Shown here: piece by piece, positions 15,169-21,635 of the stretch
How positions within the stretch are numbered: position 1 is the first letter of the stretch
How the letters are laid out: every line of letters begins with the position of its first letter
Assembly: GCA_035762175.1 (NCBI GenBank)
Contig: DASTPP010000398.1
Coordinates: forward strand, 1 to 24,292
Source of the DNA: DASTPP01 sp035762175
GTDB taxonomy: Bacteria > Myxococcota_A > Polyangia > Polyangiales > Polyangiaceae
Direction: 5' to 3'
Length of the DNA: 24,292 bases
Translations under genes and position numbers: made by a program
Notes under the pieces: generated by a model
What the model was told of the DNA's origin: nothing
The model's database searches: none
Seen by the model: the letters and a program-made list of their open reading frames with translations, nothing else

Positions 15169-16515
15169 GTGACCTTTCGTGGCTTGCTCGGGCGCGCCAC
15201 GCTCGCCGCCTTCGCTCTCGCCGCCTTCGCTCTTGCCGCGTGCTCGCCGCGCCCGCCCGATGGCTCGGTGGCCCCGACCCCGGCGCGCGCCGCGCCGCGA
15301 GGCCCGGGCGCCCCGGCCGAGGCCCCCGACCCGCCCGGCGCCCCCGCCCCTGCGCCCGCGCCCGCGCCCGGCGCCCCGGCCGCCGCGCGGGTCGAGAACG
15401 TGGTGCTCATCACCGTCGACTCGCTGCGCGCCGACCAGCCCTGGACGACCCGCCCGGTGGCGAGCACGCCGGCGCTGAACGCGCTGGCGGCCAAGAGCAC
15501 GATCTATACGCGCGCCTACGCCGTCTCGAACCTGACCACGTCGAGCTTGTCGGCGATGCTCGCCGGGCGCTACCCGTCCGAGCTGCCGCACACGCGCTGC
15601 AAGCTGTCGGCGTACAAGATCGGCGCCGACGCGCTCGCGCCCTTCCTGCGCGCCGCGGGCGTCGCCACCCTCGCCGGCCTCGGGCACACCGCCTTCGTCA
15701 GGCGGCTGGTGCCCGCCGACGGCTTCGAGCAGTGGCGGCTGATCGAGAACGCGAGGGCGAAGATCACCGAGGGCGCGGTCACGGGCGAGGCGATCGGCGC
15801 GCTCTTCCGCTCGCTCATTACAAAGCAGGCGCCGCGCGGGCGCTTCTTCGCCTGGACGCACCTGCTCGATCCGCACGAGGCGTACGTGCGCCACGCCGGC
15901 TTTCCGCCGACGTCGGGCGACGCTCGCGGGCGGTACGACGGCGAGGTGGCCTACACCGACCACGTCATCGCCGGCGTGCTCGACGCGATCGCCGCGTCGG
16001 GCCTGGCCGAGCGCACGGCCGTCATCATCTCCTCGGACCACGGCGAAGCGTTCGGCGAGCACGGCGTGCGCTGGCACGGGCTCTCGACGTACGAAGAAGA
16101 GATCCGCGTGCCGCTCATCGTCTACGTGCCGGGCCGGCCCCCGGGGCGGGTCGACGTGCCGCGCAGCACCCTCGACATCGGCCCCACCGTCGCCGACCTG
16201 CTCGGGCTCGCGCCGCCGGCCTCGTGGCGGGGCACCTCGCTGCTCGCCGACCTCGGCGCCCCGTCGCCCGCCGCGCGCCCCGTGATCGTCGACCTGCCGC
16301 CGCTCGAGTCGCGCGCCGCCGCCAAGGCCGTCATTCTCGGCGACCGCAAGGTTGTCTTCGGCGGCCGCGGCGCCGCCCGTGTCTACGATCTCGCCCGCGA
16401 CCCCGGTGAGCGCTCGCCGCTCGACGGCCCCGAGGCCGAGCGTGCGATCGACGAGGCGCGCGCGGCCCTCGCGCCCTTGACCGAGGCGCCGACGACGCCC
16501 TGCGGCGGGCGCTGA
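15169..16515 (+). CDS. Sulfatase-fold lipoprotein with Thr at the nucleophile position
   Basis: GTG 15169 gives the compact signal TFRGLLGRATLAAFALAAFALAAC (lipobox LAAC, Cys25); a TTG at 15133 is an alternative. After a Pro/Ala linker the alkaline-phosphatase/sulfatase fold begins at about residue 75: VVLITVDSLRAD (metal ligand Asp84), TPALNALAAKSTIYTRAYAVS, and AWTHLLDPHEAY. SDHGEAFGEHG at 289-299 supplies Asp290 and His291, and VPLIVYVPG is typical of the core. At the place of the C/S-x-P-x-R formylglycine motif it has NLTTSSLSAMLAG, so Thr123 replaces the Cys or Ser. That points to a phosphatase or phosphotransferase-like use of Thr rather than a classical sulfatase. The substrate is unknown. 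It acts outside the cytoplasm. Confidence 0.82.
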   Translation: MTFRGLLGRATLAAFALAAFALAACSPRPPDGSVAPTPARAAPRGPGAPAEAPDPPGAPAPAPAPAPGAPAAARVENVVLITVDSLRADQPWTTRPVASTPALNALAAKSTIYTRAYAVSNLTTSSLSAMLAGRYPSELPHTRCKLSAYKIGADALAPFLRAAGVATLAGLGHTAFVRRLVPADGFEQWRLIENARAKITEGAVTGEAIGALFRSLITKQAPRGRFFAWTHLLDPHEAYVRHAGFPPTSGDARGRYDGEVAYTDHVIAGVLDAIAASGLAERTAVIISSDHGEAFGEHGVRWHGLSTYEEEIRVPLIVYVPGRPPGRVDVPRSTLDIGPTVADLLGLAPPASWRGTSLLADLGAPSPAARPVIVDLPPLESRAAAKAVILGDRKVVFGGRGAARVYDLARDPGERSPLDGPEAERAIDEARAALAPLTEAPTTPCGGR

Positions 16516-16557
16516 GCCCGGTGACGGCCGGGGCGAGCTCGGCGACAATCGCCGCCG

Positions 16558-17286
16558 ATGCGGCGCGACCTGTGGAACCCACGCTTCGACGAGGGACGGC
16601 CGGCGTTCGCGCCACTCGCGGCGGCCATGGCGCCCTTCCGATCCTATGCCGACTGGCCGCCGCTCGACGCCTGGAACGCGCACGCCGGGGGCCTCCGCTC
16701 GGCCGGCGGCGCGGCCATCCGGTTCGTCGCGCAGCCCCCTCGGCGCCGCGGGGTGGCGCCCGACGTGGCCAACCTCTACGACGAGCGCATCTTCACCAAG
16801 GGCGAGGTGCCGAGCCGCGCCGCCACCTGGCACGACTTCTTCAACATGCTGGTGTGGGCGAGCTTTCCCGCGACAAAGTGCGCGATCAACGCGCGGCAGC
16901 GGCGCGCGCTCCGGGCGTGGGTCGACCCGGCCGCGCGGCGCCTGCCGTCGGCGCGGACGCGCGAGCAAGACGCGCTCGCGATGATCGACGAGGGCGGCGC
17001 GTTGATCGCGAGCCGCGGTCCGCTCGCCGCCGACGACGTGCCCGCCGCGGTCGCCCGGGGCGAAGCGCGCGTGCTGCTGCTCGGCCACGCCGTCTACGAG
17101 CACCTCGTGGTCTCGTCGGGCGCGGTGCGCGCGTTCCCCTGGGTGGTCGAGACCGACGCCCCCTTCGACGACGTCGACGCGCTCCGCCGCGACGTCGACG
17201 CCCGCCTCGCCCGCGCCCTCGCCGAAGCGCCGCTCGACCTGCGCGCGTCTCGCGGCCTGCCCGTCACCGACGCGCTCTTCGCCTGA
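16558..17286 (+). CDS. DUF3025 domain protein
   Basis: The 242 aa product contains the DUF3025 signature NLYDERIFTKGEVPSRAATWHDFFNMLVWASFPATKCAINARQ at about residues 76-118, followed by SARTREQDALAMIDEGGALIAS and LLLGHAVYEHLV. These are the conserved blocks of the family along most of its length. The family is common in proteobacteria and has no assigned function. The start ATG 16558 fits the family length, although no Shine-Dalgarno is visible. It follows the sulfatase gene by 42 bases on the same strand and may be in that operon. It has no signal peptide, so it is cytoplasmic. Confidence 0.85.
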   Translation: MRRDLWNPRFDEGRPAFAPLAAAMAPFRSYADWPPLDAWNAHAGGLRSAGGAAIRFVAQPPRRRGVAPDVANLYDERIFTKGEVPSRAATWHDFFNMLVWASFPATKCAINARQRRALRAWVDPAARRLPSARTREQDALAMIDEGGALIASRGPLAADDVPAAVARGEARVLLLGHAVYEHLVVSSGAVRAFPWVVETDAPFDDVDALRRDVDARLARALAEAPLDLRASRGLPVTDALFA

Positions 17287-17323
17287 CGGCGGCGGGGGGC
17301 CGGGCTTGGGCCCCGGCCGCGGC

Positions 17324-17364
17324 GCTCGCCCGGCGGCCGGCGATGGCTCGCCCGGCGGCCGGCG
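17324..17364. repeat. 19 bp direct repeat, period 22
   Basis: GCTCGCCCGGCGGCCGGCG occurs at 17324-17342 and 17346-17364, between two convergent genes. Each copy contains CCGGCGGCCGG and can fold into a hairpin. It could help end transcription. Confidence 0.6.
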
Positions 17365-17393
17365 CTCGGGCGAACGCCCTGCGTCGAGCGTCG

Positions 17394-17795
17394 TCATCGA
17401 CCTTGGCCCGTAGGGTCGTCTTCGTCGGGCCGGTAGACCAGCGTCATCTGTCGGTTGGCCGCCTCGCGCCCCGCCTCGAGCGCCAGCCGCAGCGCTCGCA
17501 CCCTTGTGTCGCTTGCGAGGCGCGCCTCGAGCGCCGGGCGCAGCGCCTCGGTCAGCGAGCGCGCGCCCGCCTCGCGGCACACCGCCTCGACGGCCTCGGC
17601 CCGCACGAACTGGAGGCGTGCCTCGAGCTCATGCAGCATCATGGTTAGCTCGTCGAGCGCCCAGGCCTGCGCGCGCTCGAGCCCCGCCTCGCGCAGCGTC
17701 CGGGCCTCGTCGGGCGAGAGCGAGAGGGTTCGCGCGGGCTTCGGCGGGCCCGAGCGCAGCGTGTGCATCGAGCGATAGAGGGCGAACTTGGCCAT
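17394..17795 (-). CDS. Hypothetical helical protein, 133 aa
   Basis: The product is mostly alpha-helical: SLSPDEARTLREAGLERAQAWALDELTMMLHELEARLQFVRAEAVEAVCREAG, then LTEALRPALEARLASDTRVRALRLALEAGREAANRQM. ATG 17795 (MAKFALYRS) was preferred to an upstream ATG in Arg/Pro-rich sequence. It is divergent from the helicase gene. The pattern of charged and Leu residues allows a coiled coil. There is no signal peptide and no known family was recognised. G/C third-position bias supports coding. Confidence 0.65.
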   Translation of the reverse strand: MAKFALYRSMHTLRSGPPKPARTLSLSPDEARTLREAGLERAQAWALDELTMMLHELEARLQFVRAEAVEAVCREAGARSLTEALRPALEARLASDTRVRALRLALEAGREAANRQMTLVYRPDEDDPTGQGR

Positions 17796-17940
17796 GACGG
17801 GCCGAGCGTTGGCGCCGCCAGCGCGCCGAGGCAACCGTCGAGCGAGCGGCCGAACGGGGCGCGGGGCGTCGGCGGGGTCGCCCGCTTCGCCCGGGCCGTG
17901 CTATGCGCCCGGCAGCAACGTGGACGATCGCCTGCCGCAG

Positions 17941-19404
17941 ATGCCTGACGACGCGGCCGAGCCCCCGCCGCAGGGGCCCGGCCCCGGGGCCAGCCCGCGC
18001 TACGTGCCGCGCCCGCACCAGATCGAGGCGCGCGACGCGATCGTGGCGGCGCGGCGGGCCGGCCGGCCGGGCTTTCTGCTCGGCGATCTCACCGGGCTCG
18101 GCAAGACCCTCTCGGCCTGGCTCGCGCTCGCCGCGATGCCCGAGCCAGAGGTGCTCGTGGTCTGCCCGAAGGGGGCGATCCCGCAGTGGCGGCGCACGAT
18201 CGCGGGCTCGCCCCCGGCCGGCAAGCGCGTCACCTTCGTGAACTTCGAGCGCACGAAGTCGCTGCTCGAGCCGACGGCGAGCGCGAGGCGGTCGACGCGC
18301 GCGAAGAACAACGAGCTCGCGAAGACGGGGGCGCCGAAGCAGCGCTGGCCGCTCGTGGTGATCGACGAGAGCCACCGCATCCGCAACCCCGCCTCGCAGC
18401 AGGGCGTGGTCTGCCGGCGGCTCGCGGCGGCGGCCGACTTCACGATCTACCTGAGCGCGACGGCGGGGCAGTCGCCGCACGAGCTCTCGTACCTGGGCAA
18501 GCTCTTGGCGGCGGCGACGGGCGGCGCGACGGGCGATCTCGACGAGTTTCGCGCGCTGATGAAGCGCCTGAAGATCGGCCGCGCGAAGGGCCGCTGGAAG
18601 AACTGGTCGTGGGAGCCGAACGAGGCCGACCGCGCCGCCATGGCGGCCCTGCTCTACCGGGGGCCGGGCGCGATCGGCCTGCGCCGTCGCCCCGAGCAGA
18701 TCGCGGGCTGGCCCGAGGTGCAGCGCGAGCTCGCGCCGACGGCGCTCTCGGCCGACGAGCGGCGGCTCTACGAGGCGACGTGGCGCGAGTTCCGCCGCGA
18801 GCTCGGCCTCGCGGGGGGCTCGACCCGGCGCCCGGCGGGCTGGGCCGCCGACCTGCGCTTCCGGCAGAAGGCGAGCCTGCTGCGCGTCGCCGGCACCGCC
18901 GACTTCGCCGCCGACCTGCTCGAGAACGGCCAGCAGGTCGCGGTGTCGGTCGCCTTCCTCGAGACGAGCGCGCTGCTCGCCGAGGCGCTGCGCGGCCGGG
19001 GCTGGGCGGTCGGCGAGATCAACGGCGGGCGCGAGGGCGCGGCCAACGAGGCCACGCGGGTCGACTTTCAGGCCGGGCGCCTCGACGCGGTCGTCTTCAC
19101 CGTCGCCGAGTCGATCTCGCTGCACCAGGGCGAGCTGCCCGGCGGCGAGCGCGAGCGCTCGCTCGTCGTGCACGATCTGCGCTATAGCGCCGTCCAGCTG
19201 CAGCAGATCGAGGGCCGCTGCCACCGCGACGGCCGGCGCGCCGTCATCTATTACGCCTTCGCCGAGGGCACGGTCGAAGAGCGCATCGCCGGCGTCGTGA
19301 TCGACCGCATGGCGGCGATGGAGGGCCTCGCCGGCGACGACACCGCCCTGCTCGACGCGCTGGCCGAGGCCGTCCGGGCGGCGGCCGAGCGCGACGCGGC
19401 CTGA
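17941..19404 (+). CDS. Phage-type SNF2/superfamily 2 helicase
   Basis: The product (487 aa from ATG 17941; GTG 17920 is an alternative start, neither has a clear ribosome binding site) has the superfamily 2 motifs in order: Q-like PRPHQIEARDAI at 23-34, motif I GDLTGLGKT at 48-56, motif II IDESH at 141-145, motif III LSATAGQSP at 171-179, motif V VVFTVAESISLHQG near 384-397, and motif VI QQIEGRCHRDG at 421-431. The DESH box, the 'SATAGQSPHELSYLG' segment and the short length are like helicases of phages and prophages rather than chromatin-type SNF2 proteins. It should use ATP to translocate on nucleic acid. No phage structural or replication genes are nearby. Confidence 0.85.
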   Translation: MPDDAAEPPPQGPGPGASPRYVPRPHQIEARDAIVAARRAGRPGFLLGDLTGLGKTLSAWLALAAMPEPEVLVVCPKGAIPQWRRTIAGSPPAGKRVTFVNFERTKSLLEPTASARRSTRAKNNELAKTGAPKQRWPLVVIDESHRIRNPASQQGVVCRRLAAAADFTIYLSATAGQSPHELSYLGKLLAAATGGATGDLDEFRALMKRLKIGRAKGRWKNWSWEPNEADRAAMAALLYRGPGAIGLRRRPEQIAGWPEVQRELAPTALSADERRLYEATWREFRRELGLAGGSTRRPAGWAADLRFRQKASLLRVAGTADFAADLLENGQQVAVSVAFLETSALLAEALRGRGWAVGEINGGREGAANEATRVDFQAGRLDAVVFTVAESISLHQGELPGGERERSLVVHDLRYSAVQLQQIEGRCHRDGRRAVIYYAFAEGTVEERIAGVVIDRMAAMEGLAGDDTALLDALAEAVRAAAERDAA

Positions 19405-19454
19405 GCGGGCCCCGGGGCGTCGGGCTCCGCCGGCGCCGGCGGGCGCCCGCCCTT

Positions 19455-19513
19455 GACCCTTCAGGCCGAGGTCGAGCGGGGCCGCCCTCGACCCTCCAGG
19501 CCGAGGTCGAGCG
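19455..19513. repeat. 24 bp direct repeat, period 35, with hairpin
   Basis: GACCCTTCAGGCCGAGGTCGAGCG starts at 19455 and recurs at 19490 with one change (T to C); only the first copy's start is quoted as a landmark. GGTCGAG (19470-19476) and CTCGACC (19487-19493) can pair. It sits between the convergent helicase and PEBP genes and may act as a terminator. Confidence 0.6.
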
Positions 19514-19554
19514 CCCCGCGCTTGTCTCGGCGCGGGCGCCGGGCGGGGGCGGGC

Positions 19555-20127
19555 CTACGGGCGCTCGTAGGTGCCGACGAGCTCGCCCAGCGCGAGCACG
19601 TGCCCGAGCATCGCCGCGGTGAGGGTGTCGCGGTCGGCGTGCGGCCCGAGGTCGAGCGGGGCGTCGAGCGCGAAGAGCTGAAAGTGGTAATGATGAACGC
19701 CGCTGCCGCGCGGCGGGGCGGGGCCGTCGTAGCCGTCTCGGTGGCGCGAGTTCTTGCCCTGCACGGCGCCCAAGGGGCCGTCGTCGGGCCCGAGCCCTTC
19801 GGGCAGGCGATGCACCGTGGGCGAGAGGCGGTAGAGCGTCCAGTGCACGAAGGGGGTGGTCGCCCGGGCGTCGGGGTCTTCGCAGAGGAGCGCGAGCTCG
19901 CGCGCCCGGGGCGGAATGCCCCCCCAGGCGAGGGGGGGCGAGACATTTTGCCCCTCGGTCGACGAGTACAAGGGGGGCAGGGGCGCGCCGTTGCGGAAGG
20001 CCGGGCTCGTCAGGCGCAGGGCTCGAGGGGCGTCGTAAGCCGCCTCTGCGAGCGCGCCCTCGCCGCAACAAGGGGGGAGCAGAGCGAGGCGCGAGAGGCC
20101 GGGGAGGACGCGATCGAGAGACGTCAC
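19555..20127 (-). CDS. YbhB/YbcL family PEBP-like protein
   Basis: The 190 aa product has the phosphatidylethanolamine-binding protein core: LRLTSPAFRNGAPLPPLY, EGQNVSPPLAWGGIPPRARELALLCEDPDAR with the DPDA ligand loop, PFVHWTLYRL, and GYDGPAPPRGSGVHHYHFQLFAL with the G-x-x-P-P and HHYHF motifs. Bacterial members are of unclear role; they bind anionic ligands in a small pocket. An extra N-terminal part of about 35 residues precedes the fold and has a hydrophobic patch (LSRLALLPPCC). The GTG start is fixed by GGAGGT five bases upstream. It follows the GSP17M-like gene by 49 bases on the same strand and is likely co-transcribed. Confidence 0.87.
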   Translation of the reverse strand: MTSLDRVLPGLSRLALLPPCCGEGALAEAAYDAPRALRLTSPAFRNGAPLPPLYSSTEGQNVSPPLAWGGIPPRARELALLCEDPDARATTPFVHWTLYRLSPTVHRLPEGLGPDDGPLGAVQGKNSRHRDGYDGPAPPRGSGVHHYHFQLFALDAPLDLGPHADRDTLTAAMLGHVLALGELVGTYERP

Positions 20128-20132
20128 GGGGC

Positions 20133-20138
20133 ACCTCC
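20133..20138 (-). promoter_or_regulatory. Ribosome binding site of the PEBP gene
   Basis: The minus strand reads GGAGGT, five bases before the GTG at 20127. It decides this start over later internal ones. Confidence 0.7.
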
Positions 20139-20176
20139 GATGCGAGGTTGGGGCGGGCGAGGGGGCGGGCCGGGCT

Positions 20177-20644
20177 TCAGCTCGCCTGGACGAACTTCCC
20201 CCCCGAGGCCACGAGCAGCGATCGGACGGCGCGGGCGCGCTCGTCGGGCACTTCGACGGCGACGATCGTGCCGCCCGGGTCGTCGTCGGGGGTGGGGCCG
20301 CGCGGCGCGCGCAAGATCGAGCCGACCAGGGCGCCGAGCAGGCTGCCGCCGAGGCCGCCGGCGCCGACGCCGGCGAAGAAGCCGAGGTAGCACTCGGGGC
20401 CGGAGCAGAGCGCGGCGGCGAGCGCGCCGCTCGTGAGCGCCCCGGTCAGGCCGCCGATCGCGGAGCCCGAGGCGGTCTTGTCGGCGTGGCTCACCTCGGC
20501 GCGGGCGCCTTCGGGGCGGCTCGGGGGCGGGTCACAAGGCAGGACCGAAATGCGATCGCTGCCGTAGCCGAGGTCGAGCAGGCGCTCGACCGCGCGCCGG
20601 ACCGACGTTTGATCGAGAAACAAGGCGTTGACGAGCTGGGCCAC
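20177..20644 (-). CDS. GSP17M/YflT-like stress protein with glycine-zipper
   Basis: The 155 aa product begins VNALFLDQTSVRRAVERLLDLGYGSDRISVLP, the pattern of the general stress protein 17M-like domain (a flavin-free ferredoxin-like fold that also recurs in YflT). The middle (about 60-110) is a hydrophobic glycine-rich region, GSAIGGLTGALTSGALAAAL and FAGVGAGGLGGSLLGALVGSIL, like a glycine-zipper membrane hairpin. The end GGTIVAVEVPDERARAVRSLLVASGGKFVQ is a second half of the same fold, which is common in this family. GTG start is supported by GGAGGG. It likely heads a two-gene operon with the PEBP gene. Such proteins often respond to stress; direct evidence is lacking. Confidence 0.78.
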   Translation of the reverse strand: MAQLVNALFLDQTSVRRAVERLLDLGYGSDRISVLPCDPPPSRPEGARAEVSHADKTASGSAIGGLTGALTSGALAAALCSGPECYLGFFAGVGAGGLGGSLLGALVGSILRAPRGPTPDDDPGGTIVAVEVPDERARAVRSLLVASGGKFVQAS

Positions 20645-20650
20645 GGTCGA

Positions 20651-20656
20651 CCCTCC
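20651..20656 (-). promoter_or_regulatory. Ribosome binding site of the GSP17M-like gene
   Basis: The minus strand reads GGAGGG, six bases before the GTG at 20644, which supports that start. Confidence 0.65.
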
Positions 20657-20728
20657 GGGTCAGGGCGTTGCGGGTGGAGCTGGGCCGCGGCCGGGCGGAT
20701 CGCGGCGCCGCCCGAACCATGTATGCAA

Positions 20729-20757
20729 ATAACAGGCCCTATGCTAAATCGCATAAT
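20729..20757 (+). promoter_or_regulatory. Probable promoter of the 20856 gene, with overlapping dyad
   Basis: ATAACA (20729-20734, 4 of 6 sigma-70 -35 bases) and CATAAT (20752-20757, 5 of 6 -10 bases) are 17 bases apart. The inverted repeat TATGC / GCATA (20740-20755) lies across the spacer and the -10, a position suited to a repressor. The A/T content is far above its surroundings. The start codon of the + gene is about 100 bases downstream. A minus-strand promoter for the GSP17M-like gene may share the region. Confidence 0.4.
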
Positions 20758-20855
20758 GACTCGGCCTCGGCCGACGCGCGCCCGGCCCGGACCTCGGCCG
20801 CGCGCGCTCCGGTTGTGGCCGGGAATGGGCGCCCCCCCTCGCAGGTTGCCGACCG

Positions 20856-21554
20856 ATGTCTCTGCGCCCCCGCCTCGCGCGCACGCTCGAGCTCGTTCAT
20901 TTGATCGCGTCGGCGACGCTCATCCGTAGTATCCTCTTCGACCGCTGGATCACCGTGCTCGCCTCGGTGCTGCTCGTCGTCGCCGTCGCGGCGGCGCGGC
21001 GGGGCAAGACGTGGGGCGTCGGGCTCGCCTTGGCCTCGGCCGCGGCCTTCCCGATGGCGTGGGTGCTCGGCATGGCGCCGGCCTGGTTCCTGGTCGTCGG
21101 GGCCGTCGGCGCGCTGCCCTTCGCGCTCACGGCGCGCTCGCTCGCCCGCTTCGACGCCAAGGCGACGGCGTTCGGCGCCTCGCTCGCCGTGACGGGGGGG
21201 GTTCTCGGCGCGGTCGGCTGGTGGGTCTTCGCCCCGGCGATCATCAGCATGTTTCCGTCGCTACGCCCGGGCTACTGGCCCGCGCACGAGGTGGCCGCGG
21301 CGCTCACGACGCTCGCGCTCTCGCTCGTCGGGCGGGCGAATCGGCGGGCGGGGGCGGGCGATCTGGCGGAGTCCGAGGGCGACGACGCGCACGCCTACGC
21401 GCCGCCCGCGCCCGCCCGAATCGCGGCGTCTCCCGGCGTCCGCGTGCTCGACGCCCCGCGGGCGGCGGGCGGCGCCGACCTCGCGCCGGCGGCCGCCGAC
21501 GAGCTGGACGAAGACCCTCTCTCGCCGCCCGAAGCCCGCGCCCGGCGCGCCTGA
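20856..21554 (+). CDS. Multi-pass membrane protein of unknown function
   Basis: The 232 aa product has four or five hydrophobic segments: WITVLASVLLVVAVAAA (about 31-47), VGLALASAAAFPMAWVLGMA (about 55-74), WFLVVGAVGALPFALTA (about 77-93), ATAFGASLAVTGGVLGAVGWW with VFAPAIISMF (about 103-133), and a weak one at EVAAALTTLALSLVG. The last 65 residues are a soluble acidic, Ala/Pro-rich tail. No known family was recognised. The gene has no convincing Shine-Dalgarno. It lies 81 bases before the receptor gene on the same strand. Confidence 0.75.
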   Translation: MSLRPRLARTLELVHLIASATLIRSILFDRWITVLASVLLVVAVAAARRGKTWGVGLALASAAAFPMAWVLGMAPAWFLVVGAVGALPFALTARSLARFDAKATAFGASLAVTGGVLGAVGWWVFAPAIISMFPSLRPGYWPAHEVAAALTTLALSLVGRANRRAGAGDLAESEGDDAHAYAPPAPARIAASPGVRVLDAPRAAGGADLAPAAADELDEDPLSPPEARARRA

Positions 21555-21635
21555 ACGGCGGCCTGTTCGCGGGCACGAGGCCCTCCCGAGGGCGTGTCGT
21601 CGCCGCCGGCCCATGGTAGGCGGCTTTGGCCCCCG

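Noticed and set aside
15097..17580. 827-codon minus-strand frame opposite the sulfatase and DUF3025 genes
   Set aside because: Antisense shadow caused by high GC; it has no domains, while the plus-strand genes match known families.
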